Source: Roseinatronobacter sp052379845 | Lineage (GTDB): Bacteria; Pseudomonadota; Alphaproteobacteria; Rhodobacterales; Rhodobacteraceae | NCBI GenBank assembly: GCA_052379845.1 | Contig: JBQTCF010000011.1 | DNA: 64,000 nt | Strand: one strand, 5' to 3' | Shown: one piece after another, positions 26,773 through 35,222 of the stretch | How the letters are laid out: each line of letters begins with the position of its first letter | How positions within the stretch are numbered: the stretch's first letter is position 1 | Translations under genes and position numbers: made by a program | Notes under the pieces: model-generated | What the model was told of the DNA's origin: nothing | Seen by the model: only the letters and a program-made list of their open reading frames with translations | Database searches by the model: none

Positions 26773-28518
26773 TTATAATTCCGGCACAGCCAGCGGGTTT
26801 TCCTGCACAGTATCGCGCAGGGCAATCGGGGTGTCCTGCGCTTTTGCAAGAACCCAGTTGATCTGGCTGGTATAGTCTTGTGCGCGCAAGGACAACACGA
26901 TCTGCAGGCTTGCGCGCGGTTTCAGGCGGGCTTTTTCCAGATAGACAGACGGGGCCAGCGTCAGCGTATGACCATCTGCGCGAAACACCCATATTTCCCC
27001 CGACCGCAGCACAATGGACACTGCCGTGCCGTTCATATCGACAGAGGCATCCACTTCGGGGTGCAGGTGAAACCGCAGGCTATAGGCAATGCCCGCCCCG
27101 CGCGTGCGCGCCAGCACATCGTCAAAGCGTTTGCGCGCCGCGCGTCCGCCGGAAATAAGCATATCCTCGCCACTCAACACGCGGCCATCTGCCGACAGGT
27201 CCAGAAAGCGCGTATGTTCCAGCCCGTGCGTGTCCAGATAGCCGTCATGCGACACAGCCACCGCGCGCGAATAGGATGTGTGGCGAAATTCGCAGCCCAC
27301 ATTGCGCGGCCCGTCCGTCAGCTTCAGGCGGTTGCGGTCCGTGCCCGTAAACCGCGCCGAGGAGTAGCCGTCAATCGACAAGGTGGAATGCGACGCACTG
27401 GCGCGACTGGCGCGCTGCCAGTCCACCCCCAGACTGGTGCCATCGCCACAAGACACCACCACCGGACGCCGGTTCGAGGTCAACTCGAACGCCAGCGTAG
27501 ACGCATGCGCGCGCGCGGGCGCCGCGCCCACAGGCGGGGGGGCTGCGTCAACAATTACAGTGCTGCGCCCTGCCGAAAGCCGCGCGAAGCCCATGACCTG
27601 CCCAGTTGGGGCCTTGACGGGCGTGGCGTTCAGCGCGTCATGCACCGCCAGCGCGGCCAGCAGGTCCCCTTCATTGCCGCGCCCGCCCCCATGGAAACGC
27701 GCAAGCCCGCCATCGGCATGGCGCAACACCCGCAGCGCCGACGCGACCCGCCCCAGCAGGCCCAGTAACCGCGCATCTGCGGGGCGGCCCCGATCCTGCA
27801 GGGTTTGCACCACCCATGTCATCAGCACGAAGATATGCAGCAAATCTTCCGGGCTGCGCGTGGCCACCCCGCCGCCGCTGTCAATCTGGCGGTCACAATC
27901 GGCAATCAGGGCCTTGGCGGTCGGGTCGATGCGCCGTTCCCACCCTTCCAGCGACAGGGCGGCAAATAACAGCCCCGCATGCGCCGTAATACGCGGCAGG
28001 CCCGGCGCGGCATGGCCCGCGCGCCGCGCCAGAAATGCCGCATGATGGGCCAGCGCGCGCAAAAAACGGTCCTGAAAGGGTTTTTCCTGCCCTTGCATCA
28101 GCATAACAGCATGGGTCAGCCAGTTCATCAGCCGCCGCCCCGCGACCCCAGCCCCCCATCCCGGCCCACGCCCGCGCCCATAGCGCGCCAGCCAGTCGGC
28201 AAGGCCGGTCTGCGCCAGCCTGCGCGCATTCTGATCGCCCACTGCGGCCAGGTCATCCAGCCAGTCGAACCCGTGCAGCGCATCTGTCGCCGCCCCCGAA
28301 CCCGCCTGAAACGGCACTGTCCCATCCGCGTTCAACAACTCGCCCGCCATGACGAAATTGCCCGCAAGCATTTGCTTTCCGCGCGCGAATTGCCCTGTCC
28401 CGCGCGGCTGGGGATGCGCGATCAGCGCCGTGACAGGTTGGCCACGGGCCAGCAAACGCGCCGCAAGCCGGTCCAGAAAACTGACCGGAAAACTGCCTGT
28501 CTTGGAAAACTGCGTCAC
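26773..28518 (-). CDS. Heparinase II/III family protein
   Basis: About 581 residues. An alpha/alpha toroid of about 330 residues (WLDDLAAVGD, WLARYGRGRGPGWG, GRRLMNWL) is followed by a beta-sandwich part with SHSTLSIDGYSSARF and GYLDTHGLEHTRFLDLSADG, the family's catalytic-type histidine region. Such proteins, common beside rsmB and purH in Rhodobacterales, resemble polysaccharide lyases; the substrate is unknown. I prefer the GTG at 28518, with AGGA upstream and the usual distance to the conserved PQPRGTGQFARGKQ block; an open frame extends to a TTG at 28629, directly after the rsmB stop. Confidence 0.8.
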   Translation of the reverse strand: MTQFSKTGSFPVSFLDRLAARLLARGQPVTALIAHPQPRGTGQFARGKQMLAGNFVMAGELLNADGTVPFQAGSGAATDALHGFDWLDDLAAVGDQNARRLAQTGLADWLARYGRGRGPGWGAGVAGRRLMNWLTHAVMLMQGQEKPFQDRFLRALAHHAAFLARRAGHAAPGLPRITAHAGLLFAALSLEGWERRIDPTAKALIADCDRQIDSGGGVATRSPEDLLHIFVLMTWVVQTLQDRGRPADARLLGLLGRVASALRVLRHADGGLARFHGGGRGNEGDLLAALAVHDALNATPVKAPTGQVMGFARLSAGRSTVIVDAAPPPVGAAPARAHASTLAFELTSNRRPVVVSCGDGTSLGVDWQRASRASASHSTLSIDGYSSARFTGTDRNRLKLTDGPRNVGCEFRHTSYSRAVAVSHDGYLDTHGLEHTRFLDLSADGRVLSGEDMLISGGRAARKRFDDVLARTRGAGIAYSLRFHLHPEVDASVDMNGTAVSIVLRSGEIWVFRADGHTLTLAPSVYLEKARLKPRASLQIVLSLRAQDYTSQINWVLAKAQDTPIALRDTVQENPLAVPEL

Positions 28519-28630
28519 TGGGAACTGGTCCTGTGTGGAAACTGCGGCGGGGCGTGTTGCGGCGCAGAATAGCGCATATGCAAACCCGATGTCAGCACTT
28601 GCGCGCCTGTCTTGCGGGGGACAGCGCAAA

Positions 28631-29920
28631 TTACCCCATATGTTGCAAAACTATCATATAAAACCCGTCCAGCCCGCCCGCGTCCGGCCAATAATCAGGC
28701 CGTGTGCGAATGCCCCCTTCAGCAGTGCGCCACACGTCGGGCAGGCCGGGCACATCAACCCGCAGGGCCTGAACCTTGTGGCGGGCCATGGCGGCACTGG
28801 CCTGAGCCTCGCCTTCCTCTGGCAGCAGGGAACAGGTGCAGTACACAACGCGCCCGCCCGCCCGCAACAGCCCGCGCGCAGGGTCAAGCACGCGGTCCAG
28901 AAGCTGCGCCTGCAGGCTGCACAGCGCCTTCACATCCGCGCGGTTGCGCAGATGGGGCACTTCGGGGTGGCGCCGGATGGTGCCGGTGGCCGAACAGGGC
29001 GCATCCAGCAAGATGGCGTCAAACGGGGTGTCCGGCGTCCAGTGCAGCGCATCGCCCTGCGCAATGGTCGCCTGCAGCCGCGTGCGCGCCAGATTTTCGC
29101 GCAACCGCACCAGCCGCGGGCCGGACATGTCCAGCGCCGTGACCTGCGCGCCCGCAGCGGCAAGCTGCATCGTCTTGCCGCCCGGTGCGGCGCACATGTC
29201 CAGCACCCGCACGCCCTGCACATTGCCCAGCAACCGCGCAGGCAGGCTGGCGGCGGCGTCCTGCACCCACCATGCGCCAGCGTCATATCCCGGCAGGGCG
29301 CTGACCTGCCCTGCCTGATGCACCCGCAAGCTGCCGGTGGGCAGGGCCTGCCCGTCCAGCCCGTCGGGCGTAACAGCCCCATCGCGCAAGGTCAGGTCCA
29401 GGGGCGCAGGGACCAGATGCGCGGCCTCCAGCGCTTGGGTGATCTGGGTGCCATAGGCGTTTTGCAACGCGCCGCGCAACCATGCAGGCAGGCGCGGCAC
29501 CGGGGTTTGCACCCAGTCCTGTGCGCTGTGCTGCGCCATCTGGCGCAAAACCGCATTCACCAGCCCGGTCAGTTTGGGTTCCCCCGCCCAGCCCCGCGTC
29601 AGCGCCACTGCATCATTGATAACCCCATGCGCAGGTGCGCCAAGACCCAACATTTCAACACTGGCCAGCCGCAAGACCCACATAACCGTGTCTGGCGGGG
29701 ATTTGCGCAACGCCCGGCGCAACAGATGATCGGCCCGCCCCGCGTGGCGCAGCGTGTCCTGCGCCAGCCGCGCCGCGCGCGCGCGCGTGTCAGGCGGCAG
29801 CGCCGCAAGGCCGCCTGACGGGGACAGGCGCGCTTCAGACAGGCTGCGGCGGTCGTTGAACACGGCGGCGATCAGGTCCAGCGCGGCAGCGCGCGGGGCA
29901 AGTGTGGCAGAATGTGGCAT
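28631..29920 (-). CDS. rsmB: 16S rRNA (cytosine-967-C5) methyltransferase
   Basis: 429 residues. N-terminal NusB-like RNA-binding domain (to about 135), then the SAM-dependent Rossmann core: VLDMCAAPGGKTMQLAAAGAQVTALDMS, the ILLDAPCSATGTIRRHPE loop with one catalytic Cys, and the second in VVYCTCSLLPEEGE. Ends FYMIVLQHMG. Methylates C967 of 16S rRNA. Divergent from the DUF1674 gene with a 50-bp spacer. Confidence 0.92.
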   Translation of the reverse strand: MPHSATLAPRAAALDLIAAVFNDRRSLSEARLSPSGGLAALPPDTRARAARLAQDTLRHAGRADHLLRRALRKSPPDTVMWVLRLASVEMLGLGAPAHGVINDAVALTRGWAGEPKLTGLVNAVLRQMAQHSAQDWVQTPVPRLPAWLRGALQNAYGTQITQALEAAHLVPAPLDLTLRDGAVTPDGLDGQALPTGSLRVHQAGQVSALPGYDAGAWWVQDAAASLPARLLGNVQGVRVLDMCAAPGGKTMQLAAAGAQVTALDMSGPRLVRLRENLARTRLQATIAQGDALHWTPDTPFDAILLDAPCSATGTIRRHPEVPHLRNRADVKALCSLQAQLLDRVLDPARGLLRAGGRVVYCTCSLLPEEGEAQASAAMARHKVQALRVDVPGLPDVWRTAEGGIRTRPDYWPDAGGLDGFYMIVLQHMG

Positions 29921-29970
29921 GAACGGTTTCTTGTCCTTTGGTGCAATCGGGGTATATCAGGTAAAGTGAT

Positions 29971-30207
29971 ATGACAAGCAGGCCCCCTATGCCCCGGATT
30001 GACACAAACACCCCCGCCGACCCTGAAACCGAGGCAGCGCGTCGCGCCACCTTGCCCCCTGCGGCGCAACGCGCACTGGCCGAAGCCGAAGCGCGCAAAG
30101 CCGCCATGCCCGACCCCGAACGCCCGCGAGAGTTGGGCGGGCGCAAAGGGCCGGAACCCGTGCGCTATGGCGATTGGGAGAAGAAGGGAATTGCGGTGGA
30201 TTTCTAG
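29971..30207 (+). CDS. DUF1674 protein, SDHAF4-like
   Basis: 78 residues. The C-terminal signature GRKGPEPVRYGDWEKKGIAVDF belongs to the DUF1674 family, whose mitochondrial member SDHAF4 (Sdh8) helps assemble the flavinated SdhA subunit of succinate dehydrogenase. The N-terminal half is Pro/Ala-rich and probably disordered. AGGTAA lies upstream of ATG 29971. A bacterial role in Sdh assembly is inferred from homology. Confidence 0.88.
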   Translation: MTSRPPMPRIDTNTPADPETEAARRATLPPAAQRALAEAEARKAAMPDPERPRELGGRKGPEPVRYGDWEKKGIAVDF

Positions 30208-30261
30208 AATGTGGCGCGTTGATTGGCCTTCACGCCACCGACTCTAACCCGTGACGATCGG

Positions 30262-30368
30262 GTGTTATTCCACGCAAAACCGGTTCCCACTATTGCGCAA
30301 CACGCTTTGCCCTTTTGTGGTCGCGTGTTGTTTCGCGCAAAACCGGTTCCCACTTTTGCGCAACACGC
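30262..30368 (+). repeat. Two tandem hairpin repeats with AAAACCGGTTCCCAC core
   Basis: Units at 30262-30306 and 30323-30368. Each has the core CGCAAAACCGGTTCCCAC followed by T(A/T)TTGCGCAACACGC. In unit 2 the ends GCGTGTTG and CAACACGC pair (8 bp), and inside them CGCAAAA pairs with TTTTGCG around an 11-nt loop. A diverged relative with different but still complementary ends lies at 43444-43490. Similar AAAACCGG hairpins are scattered through alphaproteobacterial genomes. Confidence 0.85.
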
Positions 30369-30463
30369 TTTGTGCCAATCAGGGCGGGCTTTTGTAGCGT
30401 GAGGACGGGGCACCGACACTTTCGAACGGTGTCTGCGAATAGTCACAGGCTCAGGTCGCGTCT

Positions 30464-30692
30464 GGCGGTGAAGCAGTCCTTCGCACATGGATAAAGCCCG
30501 CGCTATCGGCGGGCCGGGGTCTGCCGATCCGGCGTTATGGGGATGCAGTTTATCCAGGCGGCATATTCCTGACATCAAGCGCTTGGCACGCCTTCAGGTC
30601 ATCGGCAGGCCGCGGGACGGCCCGCCGATAGTGCGGCGGCCTGCGGCCTTGATTCCGCACTGGGTCATTCCCGCGAACGTCCCCTTCAGGCC
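30464..30692 (-). repeat. Dispersed 229-bp structured repeat, copy C
   Basis: Inverted relative to copies A and B. Read on the minus strand it starts GGCCTGAAGGGGACG, which is the inverse of the end of copy A, and ends CTTCACCGCC. Both ATCGGC/GCCGAT hairpins are conserved. Lies downstream of rpoH. Confidence 0.9.
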
Positions 30693-30799
30693 AAAACCCG
30701 CCCGCGAGCGTAAAATTATGATGGGATCAAACCCCAGCACCGGCCAATCTGTGCATGACCACGCCGCCCTCCAACAGCTTGCCCGCCCGCATGCGACGA

Positions 30800-31696
30800 T
30801 CAATTGACCGGAACGGCCATGCCCTTGTCGCGTGCAAGCGTGCGCATGCGGGCCTGCAGTTTTTCAAAGGCGCGCACTTCGATCTGGCGAATACGCTCTC
30901 GGCTGACCTCGAATCGTTGGGACAGATCCTCAAGGGTAACGGGGTCTTCGCTCAGGCGGCGCGCGGTCAGAACATCGCGCTCGCGGTCATTCAATGCGTC
31001 CATGGCTTCCACCAGCAATTCGCGCCGCAGTTCCAATTCATCGCGTTCGGCATAATCTTCGGCCTGATTGGCGTCCTCATCCTCCAGCCAGTCTTGCCAG
31101 CTTGATGCCCCCTCCTCGCTGCCGATGGTGGCGTTCAGTGAACTGTCGCCGCCCGACAGGCGGCGGTTCATGTCGATCACCTCACCCTCGGTCACGTTCA
31201 GGTCGCGGGCAATCTGGGCCACGTTTTCGGGCCGCAAATCCCCGTCTTCCAATGCGCCAATCTTGGATTTCGCCTTGCGCAGGTTGAAAAACAGCTTCTT
31301 TTGCGCGCTGGTTGTGCCCAGCTTCACCAAGGACCAGGACCGCAGCACATATTCCTGAATGCTGGCCCTGATCCACCACATGGCATAGGTGGCCAGCCGG
31401 AACCCCTTGTCAGGGTCAAAGCGTTTGACCGCCTGCATCAGGCCGACATTCGCTTCGGATATGACTTCGGCCTGCGGCAAGCCATAGCCGCGATACCCCA
31501 TCGCAATTTTCGCGGCCAGCCGCAGATGGCTGGTCACCAGTTTATGCGCGGCGTCCGTGTCCTGATGGTCCACCCAGCGCTTGGCCAGCATGAATTCCTC
31601 TTCCGGTTCCAGCATGGGAAACCGGCGGATTTCCTGCATATAACGGTTAAGCCCCTGTTCAGGGCTTGGCGCCGGAAGATTGGCATAGCTGCTCAT
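30800..31696 (-). CDS. rpoH: RNA polymerase sigma factor RpoH (sigma-32)
   Basis: 298 residues. Heat-shock sigma factor. Region 2 is AKIAMGYRGYGLPQAEVISEANVGLMQAVKRFDPDKGFRLATYAMWWIRASI; the RpoH box reads QKKLFFNLRKAKS; region 4 is VTLEDLSQRFEVSRERIRQIEVRAFEKLQ. Start ATG 31696 begins MSSYANLPAPSPEQGLNRYM, the family's usual N-terminus, so the extension to 31756 is dropped. Followed by repeat copy C. Confidence 0.94.
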   Translation of the reverse strand: MSSYANLPAPSPEQGLNRYMQEIRRFPMLEPEEEFMLAKRWVDHQDTDAAHKLVTSHLRLAAKIAMGYRGYGLPQAEVISEANVGLMQAVKRFDPDKGFRLATYAMWWIRASIQEYVLRSWSLVKLGTTSAQKKLFFNLRKAKSKIGALEDGDLRPENVAQIARDLNVTEGEVIDMNRRLSGGDSSLNATIGSEEGASSWQDWLEDEDANQAEDYAERDELELRRELLVEAMDALNDRERDVLTARRLSEDPVTLEDLSQRFEVSRERIRQIEVRAFEKLQARMRTLARDKGMAVPVN

Positions 31697-31815
31697 GGAA
31701 CATCCCCTTATTGCGACCGAAGGCAGATATGCGTGACACCGCGTGGTTTCAAGCAACCTGCCCGATAATCGTTTCTATCAGGTAAACGCCCCAAGGCGAG
31801 GGTTTGACACATTCC

Positions 31816-32874
31816 TCACCTGGTTGTGTCATTTGATGAGGATTGCAACACGTCCAGCAAGGTGGCGAAATCATCCGGCAAGGGGGCCGCAAATTCCAGC
31901 GCGTCACCTGTCACGGGGTGAACAAACCCCAATGTTGCCGCATGCAACGCCTGCCGCCCGAACCCCGCACAGGCCGCAATCGCAGCGTCCGGCAGGGCCT
32001 TGGGCGACAATTTGCGCCGCCCCCCCCCATAGACCGGATCGCCCACCAGCGCATGTCCCGCATGTGTCATATGCACCCGTATCTGATGCGTGCGCCCGGT
32101 TTCCAGCCAGCATTCCACCAAGGCAAGCTGCGACGGTGCGCCAAAAGACTGCAGCACCCGCGCGCGCGTGACCGCGTGCCGGCCCCCCGACCAGACCACA
32201 GCCTGACGCTGCCGGTCGGTGCGGTGGCGCGCAAGCTGACTGGTGATTTTCATGATATTGGCAGATTCGAAACTGACCCCGCGCGCGCCACGCAAACGCG
32301 GATCGCCTGCATCGGGGCAGCCATAGACCAGCGCCAGATAGCGCCGGTTCACGCTGTGGCGTTCAAACTGGGCCGCCAGCCCGTGATGGGCGCGGTCGGT
32401 TTTCGCCACCACCAGCAAGCCGCTTGTGTCCTTGTCGATCCGGTGCACAATGCCCGGGCGCTTTTCGCCGCCCACCCCCGACAGGCTGTCGCCGCAATGG
32501 TGCAACAGCGCATTCACCAGCGTCTGGTCAGGCGACCCGGGCGCGGGGTGAACCACCATGCCCGCAGGTTTGTTGATCACGATCAGGTCATCATCTTCGA
32601 ACCGCACATCAAGGGTTATGTCCTGCGCCACTGTTTCCACCTCGGCGCCGTGGACGACATGCAACACCAACACATCCCCCTCGGCCACCTGGGCGCGGGG
32701 GCTGTCCAGCACCGCACCATCGCGCCGCACTGCGCCATCGGCAATCATGCGCATCAGCCGCGACCGCGACAGCGCCGCTTGCTCTGGCACATCGCGCGCC
32801 AAGGCCTTATCAAGGCGCGCAGGCGGGTTCGGCCCGATAATGACCTGCAATTGTGTAAAAGGCGTTTCTGCCAT
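31816..32874 (-). CDS. RluA/RluD family 23S rRNA pseudouridine synthase
   Basis: 352 residues. N-terminal S4 domain (PARLDKALARDVPEQAALSRSRL) and the pseudouridine synthase core with GMVVHPAPGSPDQTLVNALLHH and the catalytic Asp in GIVHRIDKDTSGLLVVAKTD; then TGRTHQIRVHMTHAGHALVGDPVYGG. Most like RluD, which modifies helix 69 of 23S rRNA. Its ATG (32872-32874) shares two bases with the ATG of the divergent DUF6476-like gene, so control signals for each must lie inside the other's coding sequence. Confidence 0.9.
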   Translation of the reverse strand: MAETPFTQLQVIIGPNPPARLDKALARDVPEQAALSRSRLMRMIADGAVRRDGAVLDSPRAQVAEGDVLVLHVVHGAEVETVAQDITLDVRFEDDDLIVINKPAGMVVHPAPGSPDQTLVNALLHHCGDSLSGVGGEKRPGIVHRIDKDTSGLLVVAKTDRAHHGLAAQFERHSVNRRYLALVYGCPDAGDPRLRGARGVSFESANIMKITSQLARHRTDRQRQAVVWSGGRHAVTRARVLQSFGAPSQLALVECWLETGRTHQIRVHMTHAGHALVGDPVYGGGRRKLSPKALPDAAIAACAGFGRQALHAATLGFVHPVTGDALEFAAPLPDDFATLLDVLQSSSNDTTR

Positions 32875-33214
32875 GACCCAGCCCCCGGACATGCCCCCGC
32901 CAGAAGGACAATCCCCTGACGTGCGTTTGGTCAAACGACTGGTTGTCGTGTTGACCAGCGTGATGATCCTTGGCGTCATAATCCTCATCGGGCTGGTTGT
33001 CACCCAGATAGCCCGCACCCCCGGCCCTGTCGGGTTGCCTGATACGATTTCCCTGCCCGAAGGGGCGCGTGCGGCAGCTGTCACATTGTCGCGCGACTGG
33101 GTTATCGTGCTGACCGAGGATCAGTCCTTGCTGGTATTTGACCGGCGCAGTGGCGCGCTGTCCTACCAGACGGGCCTGAAGGACGCGACACCGGAAAACA
33201 CCACAACAGACTGA
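32873..33214 (+). CDS. Small single-pass membrane protein, DUF6476-like
   Basis: 113 residues. A Pro-rich cytoplasmic start (MTQPPDMPPPEGQSPD), one membrane helix (LVVVLTSVMILGVIILIGLVV), and a short outer domain with LPDTISLPEGARAAAVTLSRDWVIVLTEDQSLLVFDRRSG, the conserved pattern of a small Rhodobacterales family next to rluD. Function unknown. The frame is open further upstream, but ATG 32873 is where family similarity and the divergent neighbour's start coincide. Confidence 0.8.
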   Translation: MTQPPDMPPPEGQSPDVRLVKRLVVVLTSVMILGVIILIGLVVTQIARTPGPVGLPDTISLPEGARAAAVTLSRDWVIVLTEDQSLLVFDRRSGALSYQTGLKDATPENTTTD

Positions 33215-33384
33215 TTTTATGTGATTATATAAAATGCTGAATGCAAATTCACGGCCCCGAAACAGGCCGCATAATGGCCATAATTACCCCTGCTGTCAGA
33301 AACCGATTGTTTCCATTTCAGTCAATTGTGAAAATTAAGACTTCGTTTACAACAAACCCCATACAATTCTGTGTGAGGTGGACC

Positions 33385-34251
33385 ATGTCTTTTTTGAAGA
33401 AACTTATTGCGGCCAAAGCTGCAAAAGCTGCAGCGTTCAAGCCCGTCGTCAAACCTGCCCCTGTCAACAAAGTTTGCAACATTGACGCGGCGCGCGAGAA
33501 TCTGATCCATAAGAAAATCGCGGAACTGGAAGCGAAAGCCGCCAAGCTGGACGCCAAAGCCGACAGCGTGCGCGACCATTATCAGGACAAAGCGGACGGG
33601 ATTCGCGACCTGTATGAAAAGAAAGCGGATTTCTATTCGTGCAAAGGTGGTCGTCTGGGCGACAAATTCGCCGCAAAATTCAGCGCCCTGGGCGACAAGA
33701 AAGCCAGCCTGCTGGAAACCATCGGCGAAAAGAAAGCCTTTGCGCTGGAATGTGCAGCTGACAAGCTGAAAGCGAAAGCTGACCTGCTGCGCGAAAAATT
33801 GCAAAAAGACGATGATCCGTCCGATGACGACATGGATGATGATCAAGAGGATGATGTGGTTGATGACGGTGGTGATGACACCACAGAAACCAAACTGCCC
33901 GAAGGCACCGACAGCGTGAAATTCTTCCTGAATGTCGAGGATATGGGCCCCGCCGAAACCAACTATTTCCTGACAATTCAAGCGCCCGAAGGCGATGACG
34001 ACTTCACGCTGGACGACGCCTATGAGCAGGCGCTGGCGTTCCTGTCCGACAATGATCTGCAGCTGAACAGCGTCAATCAGGTGAATATCCAGAACGCTGA
34101 CGGCGAGAAAATCGCGGAATACAAACTGGTGGATGACCAGTTCGTGAAAGTCGGCGAAGAAATGGACGGCCTGTGGGTCGAAGCCTCCGAAGATGATCTG
34201 GCCGCCAGCATCGATGACGAAGAAGAAGAAGACGAATCGCAAGACGCCTGA
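33385..34251 (+). CDS. Unassigned acidic protein with lysine/alanine-rich helical repeats
   Basis: 288 residues, family not recognised. Residues 1-25 form a basic amphipathic helix (MSFLKKLIAAKAAKAAAFKP). Residues 35-140 are predicted coiled coil with a recurring KAD element (AKLDAKADSVRD, QDKADGIRDLYEKKAD, KLKAKADLLREK). Residues 142-165 are almost only Asp/Glu. Residues 172-265 look like a small mixed domain (VKFFLNVEDMGPAETNYFLTIQ...VNIQNADGEKIAEYKLVDD), and 268-288 are another acidic tail. No signal peptide; cysteines at 31, 86 and 123. GAGGTGG lies before ATG 33385, and a strong hairpin follows at 34294. The upstream 170 bp are A+T-rich with room for a promoter. Could be a structural or metal-binding protein; I do not assign a function. 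Confidence 0.8.
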   Translation: MSFLKKLIAAKAAKAAAFKPVVKPAPVNKVCNIDAARENLIHKKIAELEAKAAKLDAKADSVRDHYQDKADGIRDLYEKKADFYSCKGGRLGDKFAAKFSALGDKKASLLETIGEKKAFALECAADKLKAKADLLREKLQKDDDPSDDDMDDDQEDDVVDDGGDDTTETKLPEGTDSVKFFLNVEDMGPAETNYFLTIQAPEGDDDFTLDDAYEQALAFLSDNDLQLNSVNQVNIQNADGEKIAEYKLVDDQFVKVGEEMDGLWVEASEDDLAASIDDEEEEDESQDA

Positions 34252-34293
34252 CCGGGGCCTTGACCCCGGCGCGGCCCCTGCCACGCGATACGC

Positions 34294-34321
34294 AAAATGC
34301 GCCCTGTGATGGGCGCATTTT
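34294..34321 (+). terminator. Intrinsic terminator between converging genes
   Basis: Perfect 11-bp hairpin AAAATGCGCCC / GGGCGCATTTT with loop TGTGAT. The A and T runs in the stem let it work on both strands, ending the acidic-protein gene and the convergent receiver gene. Confidence 0.85.
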
Positions 34322-34355
34322 CTATTGGGGACCGCATTTCAAACCCGCAGGTATA

Positions 34356-34817
34356 TCAGGCGTATTCGATTACCGCACGGCTGTTTTGCTTCTTGCTGCA
34401 AATCAGAATCGCGTCCAGAAGGCGCGTCTGGGAAATGGGTTTCATCAATGTGCCGTCACACACAGGCTTGCGCTCGCTGCCGAAATCATCGCCGCCCACT
34501 TCATCGGAAATCAGAATAATCCTCATATCCGGCAGGGCCTTACGGATGGCCAGACAGAAATTAAGCGCCTTGTGCACGCCCCCCAGATGCTCGACATCGA
34601 CGATCACGAAATCCAGCGGGATCGCACTGTTCGTCAGCCATTCCAATGCCCGATCGGAATAGGACACCGCCATGATATTGACACGCAGCAGGTCATAGAC
34701 CCAATTTTGCATATCCTGTGTTTCGTCCGTGAAGCCCATAAACGCCGCAGCAACCCCATCAAAACGCGGGATCGGGGGGATACTCATATCGTTTCCATAA
34801 TCATACATGAGTGCCAT
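34356..34817 (-). CDS. Stand-alone receiver-domain-like protein
   Basis: 153 residues. The fold pattern is that of a CheY-type receiver: strand 3 ends at Asp74 (VIVDVEHLGG), the likely phosphoacceptor; Ser104 (ILISDE) replaces the Thr/Ser of strand 4; Lys126-Pro127 (LMKPIS) is the strand 5 lysine. The usual Asp pair after strand 1 is changed to a TDET sequence at residues 30-33. No output domain is present. Start could be Met1 or Met11. It lies between an unknown acidic protein and an XRE regulator, and no histidine kinase is nearby. Probably a signalling adaptor. Confidence 0.7.
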   Translation of the reverse strand: MALMYDYGNDMSIPPIPRFDGVAAAFMGFTDETQDMQNWVYDLLRVNIMAVSYSDRALEWLTNSAIPLDFVIVDVEHLGGVHKALNFCLAIRKALPDMRIILISDEVGGDDFGSERKPVCDGTLMKPISQTRLLDAILICSKKQNSRAVIEYA

Positions 34818-35136
34818 CCTTCACTTAGGGTTGCAGAAGCAAGGTGCCTGGCTGGACCACTTCCATGTTCTGTTTATAACATGTGAATTAACACATTTTC
34901 AACCTAAAAGTGTGTGATAAAGCTTTATGTGATGAAACTGAAATAAACCTAAGGTTGTAACGCCTGATGCGAGTATCGTAGAAAATTCGCGGAACCAGCA
35001 CTGAAGATGCGCGTTACAGCGTACAGTCAACGCGAATGCAGCAAATAAAGCAAGAAAAATATGTGTGAAATAACCCATGGGCCAGACTGGCCACCCCAGT
35101 GGAACCCGCTAGAGTTGTGGGTTCTCTATGCGCTGG
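34818..35136. other. A+T-rich intergenic region upstream of the receiver gene
   Basis: 319 bp without a firm gene. It is much richer in A and T than the flanking housekeeping DNA and should hold the receiver gene's promoter. It contains palindromic ACATGTGAATTAACACAT-like sequence near 34883 and the start of a possible short plus-strand ORF (35061-35222). Confidence 0.6.
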
Positions 35137-35222
35137 TTACCGCCCTGACTGAATCAGGTTACGAATTGAATCTAAAAGATATTCTCTCTCTGATTGAGAA
35201 AGAGATGACAGAAATCCGTTGA
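35061..35222 (+). CDS. Possible short ORF, 53 residues, overlapping the XRE gene 3' end
   Basis: ATG 35061 to TGA 35222 encodes MCEITHGPDWPPQWNPLELW followed by a Leu-rich amphipathic stretch that ends EKEMTEIR. The first half lies outside any other gene and has protein-like composition; the last 86 bp are antisense to the XRE gene. Only a weak purine stretch (GCAAGAAAAA) precedes the start. It may be chance. Confidence 0.3.
   Translation: MCEITHGPDWPPQWNPLELWVLYALVTALTESGYELNLKDILSLIEKEMTEIR

Larger units (their letters stand above)
30208..30799. other. 592-bp gene-free interval made of repeats
   Basis: Between the DUF1674 gene and the rpoH stop there is no convincing gene. The left part holds two tandem hairpin units (30262-30368), the middle part an unassigned 95 bp, and 30464-30692 is copy C of the dispersed repeat. 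Short open frames here fall inside repeats and change frame or length between copies, so they are not treated as genes. Confidence 0.8.

Noticed and set aside
30204..30578. 124-codon minus-strand open frame in the repeat interval
   Set aside because: It is made of the tandem hairpin units and part of repeat copy C; its frame is not kept in the other copies.
33322..34284. 320-codon minus-strand open frame opposite the acidic protein
   Set aside because: Its Phe/Ile/Val-rich sequence is the complement of Asp/Lys/Glu codons; the plus-strand frame has the ribosome-binding site, terminator and domain-like layout.
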